A stretch of 64,000 bases of DNA from Streptomyces venezuelae (GCF_008642355.1 NZ_CP029193.1:1388001-1452000), one strand, 5' to 3'; positions 1 to 10,185 are shown, counted from the stretch's first letter. Notes: generated from the sequence alone by a model not told the origin. Made by a program: numbers and translations.

Positions 1-353
1 AGGCCGTGGTCGAGAAGGTCCTCGGCAAGCACGCGATCCGCGCCCAGGACCGCTCGGGCTTCGTGGTGAACGCCCTGCTCATCCCGTACCTGCTCTCCGC
101 CATCCGGATGTTCGAGTCGGGCATCGCGAGCCGCGAGGACATCGACAACGGCATGGAGATGGGCTGCGCCCACCCGATGGGGCCGCTGAAGCTCTCCGAC
201 CTGATCGGCCTGGACACGGTCGCCTCGGTCGCCGACTCCATGTACACCGAGTACAAGGAGCCGCTGTACGCCGCTCCCCCGCTGCTGCAGCGGATGGTCG
301 ACGCGGGCCGCCTCGGCCGGAAGTCCGGCTCGGGTTTCTACACGTACGCCTGA
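1..353 (+). CDS. 3-hydroxyacyl-CoA (3-hydroxybutyryl-CoA) dehydrogenase, C-terminal part
   Basis: The gene is open at the left window edge (first full codon at base 3), so only about 116 C-terminal residues are visible. They match the all-helical C-terminal dimerisation domain of 3-hydroxyacyl-CoA dehydrogenases: a DRSGFVVNALLIPYL segment, then the GCAHPMGPLKLSDLIGLD segment, and an end in GRKSGSGFYTY. The family oxidises (S)-3-hydroxyacyl-CoA with NAD+ in fatty-acid or butanoyl-CoA/PHB metabolism. The Rossmann domain that would separate a 3-hydroxybutyryl-CoA enzyme from other members lies outside the window. The gene ends with TGA and is followed by strong hairpins. Confidence 0.93.
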   Translation, partial: AVVEKVLGKHAIRAQDRSGFVVNALLIPYLLSAIRMFESGIASREDIDNGMEMGCAHPMGPLKLSDLIGLDTVASVADSMYTEYKEPLYAAPPLLQRMVDAGRLGRKSGSGFYTYA

Positions 354-417
354 CGACCCGTACGCCATGCGGCGTACGCGCGGATCACTCCCCGTACGAA
401 CACTCTCTGTACCCGAC

Positions 418-447
418 GGGCCCGGCACTCCTGCGAGTGCCGGGCCC
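418..447 (+). terminator. Strong hairpin terminator after the dehydrogenase gene
   Basis: A perfect 13-bp inverted repeat (GGGCCCGGCACTC and its complement) has a CTGC loop. A second perfect 8-bp stem with an ATGC loop lies at 359-378, directly after the stop codon. No T-run follows, which is usual for Streptomyces terminators. Apart from these hairpins nothing was seen between the dehydrogenase and the small gene at 580. Confidence 0.8.
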
Positions 448-579
448 GCGGCGTTCACACAGGGTGTGCGCGGCGGGCTCGCATATGCCCGTCGCACACT
501 CTCCCGCCCTGGTCACCGGGCGGGTTGACTGCCTGTGCGGATGAAGGGGGGACGCGCCACTACAGAGAGGAGTGGACTC

Positions 580-837
580 GTGACCATCGACGGCGAGAGT
601 GCCGTGGTCCCGGAAGAACTCGCTGAGTTACGCCGAAGCCTGGAGGTGGGCCTTGCCCGCGTCGACGGACGGCTGGCGTTGCTCAGTCAGCACGACGAAC
701 AGACCGCCAAGAACGTGGAGACCATGGAGGCCCGGGTCGCCGCGCTGGAGAACACACGCTGGCCCCTCCCCACGATCGTCGCTCTCGCGGCGGTCGCGGC
801 AATCGCGGTGTCGGTCTGGCAGGCGCTCGGCCATTAG
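580..837 (+). CDS. Small coiled-coil protein with C-terminal membrane anchor
   Basis: A predicted protein of 85 residues. The first 60 or so residues are a heptad-like, charged helix (PEELAELRRSLEVGLARVDG and on through VETMEARVAALEN). One hydrophobic segment follows (LPTIVALAAVAAIAVSVWQA), and the protein then ends, so it should be a C-tail-anchored cytoplasmic coiled coil. The GTG at 580 is chosen because GAGAGGAG sits 7-8 bases upstream; a start at 535 would add 15 basic residues without a good ribosome site. Its stop codon abuts the stop codon of the convergent Nudix gene with no gap. Function unknown; similar small proteins are common in Streptomyces. Confidence 0.75.
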   Translation: MTIDGESAVVPEELAELRRSLEVGLARVDGRLALLSQHDEQTAKNVETMEARVAALENTRWPLPTIVALAAVAAIAVSVWQALGH

Positions 838-1380
838 CTAGCGCGCGTCCTGGCCGAGACGCAGATGGTGCAGGAGGAGGAGCGCCGCGGCCATGTTGGC
901 GGCCGGGACCTCCCCACGGGTCACCATGTCGGGAACCAGTTTGAGCGGGACCCACTCGCGGCGGTCCGACTCGAAGGCGTCCTCGGGATGACCGATGTAC
1001 GTCCCCTCGTCGGACCAGTAGATGTGGTGCCTGGCGTCAGTGAGTCCATTGGACGGCTCGACGCTCATCAGGTGCCGCAGCGGGCCCGGTCGCCACCCGG
1101 TCTCCTCCTCCATTTCGCGTGCCGCGGCGTACGCGATGTCCTCGCCGTCCTCGACGACGCCTGCCGCGAGTTCCCAGCCCCAGCTGTCGGTGATGAAGCG
1201 GTGTCGCCACAGCAGGAGCACCTCGTTGGCGTCGTTGACGACGGTGGCCACGGCGACGGGCCGCATCCGTATGAGGAAGTGGTCCAGATGCCGGCCGTCG
1301 GGCAGTTCGACATCCGCGAGATTGACCGTGAACCACCGATTTCCATACACAGTTTGTTCGCTCTGTTTCGTCCACTGCAC
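838..1380 (-). CDS. Nudix hydrolase
   Basis: A protein of about 180 residues with a perfect Nudix box (G-x5-E-x7-REMEEETGW), where the RE and EE residues bind the metal. The preceding beta-strand region (VATVVNDANEVLLLWRHR) and the LAAGVVEDGE segment resemble ADP-ribose pyrophosphatase-like members that hydrolyse nucleoside diphosphates linked to another group. The substrate cannot be told from the sequence. The GTG at 1380 has GGAAGG about 10 bases upstream; a longer reading from 1470 adds a Cys-rich stretch unlike the family. It lies downstream of the NsdA-like regulator on the same strand, about 117 bases away. Confidence 0.9.
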   Translation of the reverse strand: MQWTKQSEQTVYGNRWFTVNLADVELPDGRHLDHFLIRMRPVAVATVVNDANEVLLLWRHRFITDSWGWELAAGVVEDGEDIAYAAAREMEEETGWRPGPLRHLMSVEPSNGLTDARHHIYWSDEGTYIGHPEDAFESDRREWVPLKLVPDMVTRGEVPAANMAAALLLLHHLRLGQDAR

Positions 1381-1497
1381 GGTTCTGCCACCTTCCGATC
1401 GGTAGATGGCAATATCGCAGCAGACAAAACGTGTGAGCAGCGTGTGTGCGCTTCGGAACGGTGAGTGCACGCGATCGCGGACCGGGGGTGCTGCGCG

Positions 1498-2847
1498 TTA
1501 CAGGGGGACGCGCAGCGCCCCTGCGATGAGCTCGGCGGCCTCGGCCGTACCCGCGCAGTCGCTGCGGACCAGGTGCTCACGCACGGCGCGCAGCCGGTCG
1601 CGCAGCCGCTGGGACTCCATGCCCCGGGCCTGTTCCGCCATCTCCACGGCCGTGACCACCGCCTCGTCGGTGTTGCCCTGGCGCAGCTCGATCTGGCTGA
1701 GCATGGCGAGGCGATGCACCCGCCCCCGGTCGTGCGCCGGAGTGTCCACGGCCGCCGCGGCATGCTCACGGGCGCTGGCGAGATCGCCCAGACTGAGCAG
1801 CGCCTCCGCCACTTGCACGTTGACCAGGCCGGGCTGGACATAGCCCGTCTCGTCCGGCTCGCGGCCGCGCAGGATCCGATCGGCCGCCGCCTCCGCACGC
1901 CGGATGCAGGACAGCGCGCTCCTGCCGTCGCCCAGGTGCGCATACGCCTTGGCCTGCATCGCGTACAGGTCGGAGGCGAGCGCCGGGGTGAGATCGCGCC
2001 CGGCGGCCCGCAGCGCGGCCTCCGCGAACGCGACCGCCTGGCGGTACTCGCGCATGAACAGCGACTGGTTGACGAGGAGCGCGATCACGTACGCGCCGAG
2101 CCCGGTGTCGCCGCTGGCCTTGGAGAGGCGCAGCGCCTGGTGGAAGTAGCGCTGGGCGAGGCCGTGCGCGTCGGAGTCGTAGGCGCAGATCCCGGCGATG
2201 GCGACCAACCCGCCGGTGGAGCGGTGCAGTTGGCGTCCCATCTCGTCGGTGTAGCTGCCGCGCAGCAGGGGCGCGACCTCGGCGTTGAGGAAACCGACGA
2301 TGCGGGAGCGGGTCGCGATGCCGCCGGTCTTGCGGTACATCTGCTCGTAGTGGGCGCGGGCGGCGCGCATCATCTCGATGTCGGCGGTGCTCACGGGGTG
2401 CCGTCCGCCGCGTGACACGTCGACGTCCTCGGGCGGGTTCTCCCACTCCCAGACCGGCATCACGGCGGGCGTTCCCGTGACGGCGGGCGCCCCGAGCAGA
2501 TGCGGGCGCTGCTGTTCGTCCGAGCGCCACAATGCGGTGGCCCGCTCCACGAATCCGGAGAGGGTGGACGCGGACGTTCCGGTCCGGGCCGCGGGGACGC
2601 CGGGCAGACCGAGGCCGATGTCGTCCAGGGTGACGGGGCGGTGCAGGCGGGCGGCGAGCACTTCGCAGATCAGGTCAGGCACCTGGCCGCGCGGCCGCTG
2701 GCCCTTCAACCAGCGCGACACGGCCGTGTGTTCGTAGCGGAGCGCGAGTCCTCTGGCCCTTCCGGCCTGGTTCACATGTGCGGCGAGTCCCGCGTGGGAG
2801 ATGCCGGCCTCGTCGAGGATCGCGTCGAGCAGGGTGTTGGGCTGCAT
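1498..2847 (-). CDS. HTH/TPR transcriptional regulator, NsdA-like
   Basis: A 449-residue protein. The first 75 or so residues hold an XRE-like helix-turn-helix (SHAGLAAHVNQAGRARG, then TAVSRWLKG). A central linker carries a conserved MPVWEWENP motif. The rest, from about residue 130, is alpha-helical and TPR-like (repeated ALRLSKASGD, AFAEAALRAAGRD and similar units). This architecture is that of the large streptomycete family containing NsdA and NsdB, known as pleiotropic regulators of sporulation and antibiotic production. Assignment is to the family only. ATG at 2847 has GGAGGG five bases upstream. Confidence 0.85.
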   Translation of the reverse strand: MQPNTLLDAILDEAGISHAGLAAHVNQAGRARGLALRYEHTAVSRWLKGQRPRGQVPDLICEVLAARLHRPVTLDDIGLGLPGVPAARTGTSASTLSGFVERATALWRSDEQQRPHLLGAPAVTGTPAVMPVWEWENPPEDVDVSRGGRHPVSTADIEMMRAARAHYEQMYRKTGGIATRSRIVGFLNAEVAPLLRGSYTDEMGRQLHRSTGGLVAIAGICAYDSDAHGLAQRYFHQALRLSKASGDTGLGAYVIALLVNQSLFMREYRQAVAFAEAALRAAGRDLTPALASDLYAMQAKAYAHLGDGRSALSCIRRAEAAADRILRGREPDETGYVQPGLVNVQVAEALLSLGDLASAREHAAAAVDTPAHDRGRVHRLAMLSQIELRQGNTDEAVVTAVEMAEQARGMESQRLRDRLRAVREHLVRSDCAGTAEAAELIAGALRVPL

Positions 2848-3038
2848 GGATGCCCTCCGGTGGCTCAGTGCTGCTCAGACTAGTGGAGGCCCCTTCACAC
2901 GGGGTGTGAACGGAGTGCCCTGATCCGGGGGGTGTGCGCTCTGCCGCACGGTGTGTGGGATCGCTTGACTGAGATGCCTCATCAGTTAAGGAGGCCGGCC
3001 GGGCCGCCGAGCTCCCCCCTCTTACAGTGCGGCGGCCC

Positions 3039-4100
3039 TCATCGGCGCCGTTCGTCCCGCCGTCTGCCCGACAACTCCATGGCGGGGCGGGCGGCGCGTG
3101 CCGCCTCCCGCTGCTGGGACGGGACCCTCGTGCGGTCGTTGCGCAGGACGAGGAGCGCCGCGTCGTCGGACGGCAAGTGGCCGGTGTGGCGCAGGAGTCG
3201 GTCGTAGACGGCGTGGACGACGCCCTGCGGGGAGACCGGCGCGACGCGGACCGCGTCGGTCAGCGCGGCGCGCAGCGGGAAGAACGCCCCGGTGGCGTCG
3301 CGCGCGTCCTCCATGCCGTCCGTGTGCAGCGCCAGCGCCTCACCGGGCAGCAGCCGTCCGCAGTCGAGCACCGCCAGGTCGGCGGGGAGCGGGAAGGGTC
3401 CGAGCGGCGGCAGCGGATCGCTGTCCGTCAGGGGTTGTGCGGTGCCGCTGAGCAGGTGGGGCCAGGGGTGGCCGCAGTTGAGTGCGGAGATCCCGCCGTC
3501 CCGGTCGATCTCCAGGAGCAGGACGGTGACGAACTCCTCGGCCACCGGGGTCTTGGGCGGGGCGCCGCCGCACGCCGGGTGTTCGGCCCGCGCGCGCTCG
3601 CGCAGGTGCCGGTCGAGGGCGCGCTCCAGGCGGCGCAGCACCAGCGGCAGTTCGGGCTCGTCGTGCGCGGCCTCGCGGAAACTGCCGAGCACGGCGGCCA
3701 CGGTCGCGAGGGCGGCGAGACCGTGACCCCGGACATCTCCCATGACGACCCGCACGCCGTGCTCGGTGGCCGCCACCTCGTACAGGTCGCCCCCGACGGT
3801 CGCACCCCGGGACGCGGAGAGCCGTCCGGCGGCGACAGCGAGGCCCCCGATGCGGGGCGGCAGTGGCCTCAGGAGTACGTTCTGCGCGGCACCGGCGACC
3901 TCGCGCATCTGCCGCAATTCCCGCAGCAGCGCCCGCCGGGCGTGGAATATCAGCCCGGTCCCGACGACGAAGAAGACGGCACTGCTGAAGATCCGCGCCT
4001 CCAGGCTCTCCGCCTGGGCGAGCGGGCAGGCCAGTTTGTACGTGATGGCGAAGGCACCCCACACCGCGGGCAGGCCCAGCGACTTCCCGAGACGGATCAT
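3039..4100 (-). CDS. Membrane-anchored PP2C (SpoIIE-type) protein phosphatase
   Basis: About 353 residues from the ATG at 4100, which has GGAGGGGGG eight bases upstream; a GTG at 4205 is possible but has no ribosome site. Two hydrophobic stretches occur in the first 60 residues (GLPAVWGAFAITYKLAC and FSSAVFFVVGTGLIFHARR). A cytoplasmic SpoIIE/RsbU-type Ser/Thr phosphatase domain follows, with the metal-site motifs GGDLYEVA, VVMGDVRGHG, ALNCGHPWPHLL, LHTDGMEDARD and SDDAALLVLR. Such phosphatases usually act on anti-anti-sigma factors; the partner is not visible here. It stands alone, about 190 bases from the next gene downstream. Confidence 0.88.
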   Translation of the reverse strand: MIRLGKSLGLPAVWGAFAITYKLACPLAQAESLEARIFSSAVFFVVGTGLIFHARRALLRELRQMREVAGAAQNVLLRPLPPRIGGLAVAAGRLSASRGATVGGDLYEVAATEHGVRVVMGDVRGHGLAALATVAAVLGSFREAAHDEPELPLVLRRLERALDRHLRERARAEHPACGGAPPKTPVAEEFVTVLLLEIDRDGGISALNCGHPWPHLLSGTAQPLTDSDPLPPLGPFPLPADLAVLDCGRLLPGEALALHTDGMEDARDATGAFFPLRAALTDAVRVAPVSPQGVVHAVYDRLLRHTGHLPSDDAALLVLRNDRTRVPSQQREAARAARPAMELSGRRRDERRR

Positions 4101-4215
4101 GCCGGTGGCCCCCCTCCAGGATTCGGCGCGCAGTCCCACCCGTACGGCCGGACTGATTCTGTCGACCGCATGGGCCGATCGGGTCAGGGTGCCGATTGAA
4201 GTCACTCGAACGAGT

Positions 4216-4249
4216 GAGGGGCCTATCCGGTGGTCCGGATAAGCCCCTC
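4216..4249 (-). terminator. Hairpin downstream of pheT
   Basis: Nested inverted repeat: GAGGGGC pairs with GCCCCTC and, inside it, TATCCGG pairs with CCGGATA around a TGGT loop, with one mismatch. It lies between the pheT stop and the phosphatase gene and probably ends the pheST transcript. Confidence 0.65.
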
Positions 4250-4290
4250 TTTGCGCCCCTTGTGCGCCTGTTATCGCCTACGGGCAGTCA

Positions 4291-6819
4291 CTATGCTCCG
4301 CGCAGCACCGCACCCGTCCGCTCGGCCGCCAGCGCGACGGCCGCGTCGCGGGCCGCGGAGGCCTCGTCGACGGTCAGCGTACGGTCGGCGGCGCGGAAGC
4401 GCAGCGCGTACGCGAGCGACTTCTTGCCCTCGCCGATCTGCTCGCCCTCGAAGACGTCGAACAGCCGGATGGACTCCAGGAGTTCGCCCGCGCCGCCGCG
4501 GAGGTAGTACTCGACCACGGCGGCCGGCACCTCCTTGTCGACGACCAGCGCGACGTCCTGCGTGGCCACGGGGAAGGTGGAGATCCGCGGCGCCCGCAGC
4601 TCCCCGTCCCGTGCCTGCTCCAGGCGGTCGAGGTCGAGCTCCATCGCGCAGGTGCGCGCGGGCACGCCGAGCGCCTTGACGACGCGCGGGTGCAGCTCAC
4701 CGGCGTGACCGACGGAGACGATGTCCCCGTCGACGACGACCTTCAGCTCGGCGCAGCGGCCCGGGTGCCACGGGCCGTACTGACCCTGGTCGACGATGAG
4801 CTCGACGCCGGCCTCGCGGGCGATGGTCCGCGCCGCCTCGACGGCGTCGGCCCAGTCGGCCGGGCGGCCCTTGCCCCACCAGCCGGCCTGCTCGCGGGCG
4901 CCCGCGAGGACGACGGCGGCGTGCCGGGGCTGGACGGGCAGCGCCGCGGTGAGGGACGCGATCTCCTCGTCGGTGGGACGGCGGTCGACGGGCAGACGCC
5001 CGGCGACCTTCGCCTCGTCCTGCGGGTGGAAGACCAGGCCGGTCTCGAAGAGCGCCAGGTCGTGCGAGCCGCGGCCGTCGTTGCGCCGCAGCGCGGACAG
5101 CAGGCCCGGCAGCAGCGTCGTGCGGAGCGCGGGCTCCTCGTCGGAGAGCGGGTTGACGAGCTTGACCACGCGGCGGTGCGGGTCGTCCGCCTCCAGGCCC
5201 AGCTGGTCGAAGACGCCCTCGCCGAGGAAGGGGTAGCTCAGCGACTCGACGTAGCCCGCACCGGCCAGCGCGCGGCCGACACGGCGGTGCAGCCGCTGCC
5301 GCTCGGTCAGGCCGCGGCCCGCGGGGGGCTTCGGCAGGGTCGAGGGCAGGTTCTCGTACCCCTCGAGGCGGATGACCTCTTCGGCGAGGTCGTTCGGCTC
5401 GGCGAGGTCGGGGCGCCACGACGGGACGGTGACCGTCAGGTCGTCCTGGCCGTAGACGTCGCAGCCGACCTCCTGGAGGCGGCGTACGACGGTCTCGCGG
5501 CCGTAGGCCACACCGGCGACCTTGTCCGGGTGGTCGGCGGGCATCGTGATCGTGCGCGGCGCGGTCGGCGCGATGACCTCGGTGACTCCGGCCTCGGCGC
5601 TGCCGCCCGCGAGGAGCACGAGCAGGTCGACGGTGCGCTGCGCGGCGGCTGCCGCGGCCTGGGGGTCGACGCCGCGCTCGAAGCGCTTGGACGCCTCGGA
5701 CGCCAGCTTGTGGCGGCGCGCGGTGCGGGCGATGGAGATCGCGTCGAAGTGCGCGGCCTCGACGACCACCTCGGTGGTGCCGCGGACCTGCCCGGTCTCC
5801 GGGTCGGTCTCGGAGTCGGCGATCTCGGTGTTCGCGCCGCCCATGACGCCCGCGAGGCCGATCGGACCGCGGTCGTCGGTGATGACCAGGTCACCGGCGT
5901 CCAGGACGCGCTTGGTGCCGTCGAGGGTGGTGAACTTCTCGCCCTGCTCGGCCCGGCGCACGCCGATCGTGCCCTGGATGCGGGAACGGTCGTACGCGTG
6001 CAGGGGCTGGCCGAGCTCCATCATCACGTAGTTGGTGATGTCGACGGCGAGCGAGATCGGGCGCATGCCGACCTTCTGCAGACGGCGCTGCAGCCAGATC
6101 GGGGAGCGCGCCTCGGGCTGCAGGCCCGTGACGGTGCGCGCGGTGAAGCGGTCGCAGCCGAGCGGGTCGGCGATCTTGACCGGGTAGCCGAAGGAGTTCG
6201 GCGCGGGCACGTCGAGGAGCGCCGGGTCGCGCAGCGGCAGGCCGTACGCGATGGCGGTCTCGCGGGCGACGCCGCGCATCGAGAGCGCGTACCCGCGGTC
6301 GGGCGTGACGGCGATGTCCAGGACCTCGTCGACGAGCTCCAGGAGCTCGATGGCGTCGGTGCCCGCCTCGTGCTCGGGCGGCAGGACGATGATGCCGCCG
6401 CTGCCGTCGTCGCCCATGCCCAGCTCGTCGCCGGAGCAGATCATGCCGTGCGACGTCTTGCCATACGTCTTGCGGGCGGCGATGGCGAAGTCGCCGGGCA
6501 GGACGGCGCCGGGCAGGACCACGACGACCTTGTCGCCGACCTGGAAGTTCCGGGCACCGCAGACGATCTCCTGCGGCTCGCCGGTGCCGTTGGCGGTGCC
6601 GACGTCGACGGTGCAGAAGCGGATGGGCTTCTTGAAGCCCTCCAGCTCCTCGATGGTGAGGACCTTGCCGACGACGAGCGGGCCCTTGAGGCCCGCGCCG
6701 AGCTGCTCGACGGTCTCGACCTCCAGGCCGACCTCGATCAGCTTGGCCTGCACGTCACGGCCGGTCTCGGTGGCGGGGAGGTCGACGTACTCCCGCAGCC
6801 AGGAAAGCGGGACCCGCAT
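4291..6819 (-). CDS. pheT: Phenylalanyl-tRNA synthetase beta subunit
   Basis: 842 residues, normal for the bacterial subunit. Order of domains: N-terminal core ([13 protein letters not shown]), an OB-fold tRNA-binding domain at about 45-160, B3/B4 editing region, B5 domain, catalytic-like core, and the FDX-ACB anticodon-binding domain at the end ([19 protein letters not shown]). It forms the alpha2-beta2 enzyme with PheS and clears mischarged Tyr-tRNA(Phe). The ATG overlaps the pheS stop as TGATG, so translation is probably coupled. Confidence 0.98.
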   Translation of the reverse strand: MRVPLSWLREYVDLPATETGRDVQAKLIEVGLEVETVEQLGAGLKGPLVVGKVLTIEELEGFKKPIRFCTVDVGTANGTGEPQEIVCGARNFQVGDKVVVVLPGAVLPGDFAIAARKTYGKTSHGMICSGDELGMGDDGSGGIIVLPPEHEAGTDAIELLELVDEVLDIAVTPDRGYALSMRGVARETAIAYGLPLRDPALLDVPAPNSFGYPVKIADPLGCDRFTARTVTGLQPEARSPIWLQRRLQKVGMRPISLAVDITNYVMMELGQPLHAYDRSRIQGTIGVRRAEQGEKFTTLDGTKRVLDAGDLVITDDRGPIGLAGVMGGANTEIADSETDPETGQVRGTTEVVVEAAHFDAISIARTARRHKLASEASKRFERGVDPQAAAAAAQRTVDLLVLLAGGSAEAGVTEVIAPTAPRTITMPADHPDKVAGVAYGRETVVRRLQEVGCDVYGQDDLTVTVPSWRPDLAEPNDLAEEVIRLEGYENLPSTLPKPPAGRGLTERQRLHRRVGRALAGAGYVESLSYPFLGEGVFDQLGLEADDPHRRVVKLVNPLSDEEPALRTTLLPGLLSALRRNDGRGSHDLALFETGLVFHPQDEAKVAGRLPVDRRPTDEEIASLTAALPVQPRHAAVVLAGAREQAGWWGKGRPADWADAVEAARTIAREAGVELIVDQGQYGPWHPGRCAELKVVVDGDIVSVGHAGELHPRVVKALGVPARTCAMELDLDRLEQARDGELRAPRISTFPVATQDVALVVDKEVPAAVVEYYLRGGAGELLESIRLFDVFEGEQIGEGKKSLAYALRFRAADRTLTVDEASAARDAAVALAAERTGAVLRGA

Positions 6820-7949
6820 CAGATCTCCATCCCGAACGGCCGGGTGAACCGGATGTCACCCTCGACCATGTCTCGCATGTCTTCGACGTTGTGGCGGAAC
6901 ATCAGCATTCGCTCGATGCCGAACCCGAAGGCGAATCCGCTGTACTTCTTGGGGTCTACGCCGCAGGCGGTGAGCACCTTGGGGTTGACCATGCCGCAGC
7001 CGCCGAGCTCGATCCAGCCCTCGCTGCCGCAGGTGCGGCAGGCGCGGTCGGGGTTGCCGACGGACTCGCCGCGGCACACGTAGCAGACCATGTCCATCTC
7101 GGCGGACGGCTCGGTGAACGGGAAGTAGTTCGGCCGCAGCCGCGTCTTCATGTCCGGTCCGAAGAGCGCCTGGACCATGTGGTCCAGGGTGCCCTTGAGG
7201 TCGGCCATGGTGAGGCCCTCGTCGACGGCGAGCAGCTCGATCTGGTGGAAGACCGGGGTGTGCGTGGCGTCGAGCTCGTCCGTGCGGTACACGCGGCCGG
7301 GGCAGACGATGTAGACCGGCGGCTCGCGGCGCTCGAGGAGCGCGCGGGCCTGCACCGGGGAGGTGTGCGTGCGCAGCACGACGCCGGACTCGTCGCCCTG
7401 CGCGCCCTCGGGGCCCTGGACGAAGAAGGTGTCCTGCATCTGCCGGGCCGGGTGGTCGGGCGTGAAGTTGAGCGCGTCGAAGTTGAACCACTCCGCCTCG
7501 ACCTCGGGGCCCTCGGCGACCTCGTAGCCCATCGAGACGAAGACGTCGGCGACGCGCTCCATCATCGTGGTCAGCGGGTGCCGGGCGCCGGCGGCCGTCC
7601 TGTCGTACGGCAGCGTGACGTCCACCGCCTCCTCGACCAGGACGCGGGCGTCGCGCTCGGCCTCGAGCTCGGCCTGGCGGGCGGCCAGGGCCTTGCTCAC
7701 GGCGCCGCGCGCCATGCCGACGCGCTTGCCCGCCTCGGCCTTGGCCTGCGGGGGCAGCGCGCCGATCTCGCGGTTGGCGAGCGCCAGCGGCGACGTGCCG
7801 CCGGTGTGCGCGACCTTGGCCTCCTGGAGCGCTTCGAGGGAGTCCGCGGCGGCGAAGGCGGCGAGCGCCTCGTCCCGCATCCGCTCGATCTCTTCAGGTT
7901 TCAGTGCCTCGACCTCAACAGGGTCGTACGACTTGTTCGGTGCCGACAT
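6819..7949 (-). CDS. pheS: Phenylalanyl-tRNA synthetase alpha subunit
   Basis: 376 residues from the ATG at 7949 ([10 protein letters not shown]), preceded by GGGAAGAG; a longer frame to 8039 has no good start. It has an N-terminal coiled coil, then the class II synthetase core: [18 protein letters not shown] (motif 1 region), [16 protein letters not shown] (motif 2) and [12 protein letters not shown] (motif 3). It charges tRNA(Phe) with phenylalanine together with PheT. The 5' leader (7950-8107) contains a short TGTCCC/GGGACA hairpin but no recognisable Phe-rich leader peptide or T-box. Confidence 0.98.
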   Translation of the reverse strand: MSAPNKSYDPVEVEALKPEEIERMRDEALAAFAAADSLEALQEAKVAHTGGTSPLALANREIGALPPQAKAEAGKRVGMARGAVSKALAARQAELEAERDARVLVEEAVDVTLPYDRTAAGARHPLTTMMERVADVFVSMGYEVAEGPEVEAEWFNFDALNFTPDHPARQMQDTFFVQGPEGAQGDESGVVLRTHTSPVQARALLERREPPVYIVCPGRVYRTDELDATHTPVFHQIELLAVDEGLTMADLKGTLDHMVQALFGPDMKTRLRPNYFPFTEPSAEMDMVCYVCRGESVGNPDRACRTCGSEGWIELGGCGMVNPKVLTACGVDPKKYSGFAFGFGIERMLMFRHNVEDMRDMVEGDIRFTRPFGMEI

Positions 7950-8107
7950 CTCTTCCCGTGCTTCCGGTTGGCTGGCGGATGGGTCCCCGTCAACAACTCG
8001 GAGACAAGCTGTCCCAGGTATGGGGACACAAAGTGCCAACGACCGAGTCTAACGGGGGTGCGGTGAACGGATGAGCCCGCGGGCTGCTCAGCGCGTACTC
8101 GACAGGG

Positions 8108-9250
8108 TCACTGGAGATACGCCGGGGCCCCCACGGGCAACGTAAATCGGAATCGGGCGCCGCCGCCGGGAGCGCGGCCGACGGTGATCGTCCCGCCGTG
8201 CACTTCCACGATGCCCTTCACGATGTACAACCCCAGTCCCGTCCCGCCGCGCTTGCTGCCCCGCCAGAAGCGGGTGAAGACGCGGCCCATCGACTCCTCC
8301 GGAATGCCGGGACCCTCGTCGCTCACGGTCACGGCCGTCTCGGCGCCGCCCCGCTCGCGCGGGGACGCCGAGGGCGCCACCTCGATGGTGACGGTTCCCT
8401 CGCCGTGCCGCACGGCATTTTCCAGCAGGTTGCTGAGCACCTGGTCGACCTTGTCGGGGTCGGCCCAGCAGTCGGGCAGCGGTCGCTGGACGCGGACGAG
8501 GAAGCGGTCCGCGTCCTGTCCCGCGGCGACGTGCGCCTGAATGTGGCGTGCGACGGCGGCGCCTATGTCGACGGGCTGGCGGCGCAGCTCCAGGCGCCCG
8601 GAGTCGATGCGGGAGATGTCGAGGAGTTCGGCGATCAGCCGGGTGACGCGGTTCGCGTCGGCGTCGACGGTCTCCAGCATCAGTTTCTTCTGGTCGTCGG
8701 TGAACCGCTCCCACTTGGCGAGCAGCGTCGCGGTGAAGCCCTTGACGGAGGTGAGCGGCGAGCGGAGCTCGTGGGCGACCGTGGCGATCAGCTCGGCGTG
8801 GCTGCGCTCGGTGCGGCGGCGGGCCTCGGTGTCGCGCAGCGAGACGACGACGCGGCGGACGGGGCCGGTGCGGGTGGTGCGGACGTAGCGGGCGGAGACG
8901 AGGACTTCGCGGCCACCCGGCAGGAGAAGGTTGCACTCGGGCTGGCCGACGCGGATGGCGAGACCGCCGTAGGGATCGGTCAGCTGCCACCAGCGGCGGC
9001 CTTCGAGGTCTTCTAAGGGGAGCGCGTGCTCCAGGGGCGTGCCGAGTGCCTCGGCCGCCGGTACGGCGGTGATGCGTGCCGCCGCCGCGTTGAAGCAGAT
9101 GACGTGGCCCGTCTCGTCCGCGACGACGAGCCCGTCGGGCAGCTCGTCGGGGTCGAGTCCGAGGCCGCCGAGGTCACCGGGACCGCCGTGGTCCGCGCGA
9201 GCACGGACGAGGTCCTGTACCCCCGGTGCTCTGCTCGTGCCCACACTCAT
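8108..9250 (-). CDS. PAS-domain sensor histidine kinase
   Basis: 380 residues from the ATG at 9250. An N-terminal PAS domain (LPDGLVVADETGHVICFN, about 38-140) is followed by a HisKA domain with His160 in TVAHELRSPLTS. The HATPase_c domain has the N box (LLENAVRHG), G1 (VSDEGPGIPEE) and G2 (GGTGLGLYIVKG). No transmembrane segment is present, so the kinase is cytoplasmic. There is no response regulator next to it; it sits between the rRNA methyltransferase and pheS, all on the minus strand. The signal is unknown. Confidence 0.93.
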   Translation of the reverse strand: MSVGTSRAPGVQDLVRARADHGGPGDLGGLGLDPDELPDGLVVADETGHVICFNAAAARITAVPAAEALGTPLEHALPLEDLEGRRWWQLTDPYGGLAIRVGQPECNLLLPGGREVLVSARYVRTTRTGPVRRVVVSLRDTEARRRTERSHAELIATVAHELRSPLTSVKGFTATLLAKWERFTDDQKKLMLETVDADANRVTRLIAELLDISRIDSGRLELRRQPVDIGAAVARHIQAHVAAGQDADRFLVRVQRPLPDCWADPDKVDQVLSNLLENAVRHGEGTVTIEVAPSASPRERGGAETAVTVSDEGPGIPEESMGRVFTRFWRGSKRGGTGLGLYIVKGIVEVHGGTITVGRAPGGGARFRFTLPVGAPAYLQ

Positions 9251-9330
9251 TCCCCGTACCCCACCTCTCGGACCTGTCGGGGCCTCCGAGCCCGTCACAC
9301 TACTAGCTCGATGTGACGGAGCGGACCCCC

Positions 9331-10158
9331 TCAGCGAGTACTGGAGGCACGCTGCGCACGGGCGGACGCATAGAGGCACACGGCGGCGGCCGTCGCGAGG
9401 TTGAGGCTTTCGGCTCTGCCGTGGATCGGAACGCGCACCACGGCGTCGGCGAGTGCGCGGGTCTCCTCCGGCAGCCCCCACGCCTCGTTGCCGAAGATCC
9501 AGGCGGTCGGGGTGCCCATGGTGCCCTTGTCGAGCTCCGCGTCGAGGTCGTCCTCGCCCGCCCCGTCGGCGGCGAGGATCCGTACGCCCACACCCTTCAG
9601 CCCCCGCACGGCCTGCTCGACGGGCACGCCCACGGCGACCGGCAGATGGAAGTGCGAGCCGACGGAGGCGCGCACGGACTTGGGGTTGTAGAGGTCCACG
9701 GAGGCGTCCGTGAGGATCACGGCGTCGGCGCCCGCGGCGTCGGCGCACCGCAGCACGGTCCCGGCGTTCCCGGGGTCGCGGACGTTGGCGAGCACGGCGA
9801 CGAGCCGCGGCCGGGCGGCGAGGATCTCCTCGAACGGCACGTCGAGGAACCGGCAGACGCCGACGAGGCCCTGCGGGGTGACGGTCGTCGAGATGTCGGC
9901 GATGACGTCCTCGTCGGCGAGGTGCACGCGGGCACCGGCGGCGCGGGCCTCCCCCACGATGTCGGCGTACCGCTCGGCGGCGTCGACGGTGGCGAACAGC
10001 TCGACGAGCGTCTGCCCGTGCCCGGCGGCCTCCCGCACGGCCTGCGGCCCCTCGGCGAGGAACAGCCGCTCCTTCCCCCGGAAGTTCCGCTTGGCCAGCC
10101 GCCGCGCGGCACTGACGCGCGGCGACTTGGGGGAGATCAATTCGGGGGCGGCGGGCAT
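9331..10158 (-). CDS. TrmH/SpoU-family RNA 2'-O-methyltransferase
   Basis: 275 residues from the ATG at 10158, with GAAGGTGAG just upstream. It has an N-terminal RNA-binding substrate domain (RNFRGKERLFLAEGPQAVRE) and a SPOUT knotted methyltransferase domain. The SPOUT motifs are ANVRDPGNAGTVLRCADAAG (motif 1), WIFGNEAWGLPEE (motif 2) and RVPIHGRAESLNLATAAAV (motif 3). The enzyme transfers methyl from SAM to a ribose 2'-OH, probably in rRNA. Its place directly after rplT fits a translation cluster. Confidence 0.94.
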   Translation of the reverse strand: MPAAPELISPKSPRVSAARRLAKRNFRGKERLFLAEGPQAVREAAGHGQTLVELFATVDAAERYADIVGEARAAGARVHLADEDVIADISTTVTPQGLVGVCRFLDVPFEEILAARPRLVAVLANVRDPGNAGTVLRCADAAGADAVILTDASVDLYNPKSVRASVGSHFHLPVAVGVPVEQAVRGLKGVGVRILAADGAGEDDLDAELDKGTMGTPTAWIFGNEAWGLPEETRALADAVVRVPIHGRAESLNLATAAAVCLYASARAQRASSTR

Positions 10159-10185
10159 GGACTCACCTTCGGCATAGGGGCGGGG

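Noticed and set aside
4690..7083. Long open frame (797 codons) opposite pheT and pheS
   Set aside because: Shadow of the GC-rich pheST coding strand; no domains, repetitive Arg/Asp/Val/Gly composition and no ribosome site.
7950..8107. T-box or Phe leader peptide before pheS
   Set aside because: No Phe-rich short frame and no T-box core motif was found; only a small TGTCCC hairpin.
9251..9748. N-terminal extension of the histidine kinase to 9748
   Set aside because: Arg/Pro-rich shadow of the methyltransferase gene; the kinase begins with an ATG at 9250 and good ribosome site.
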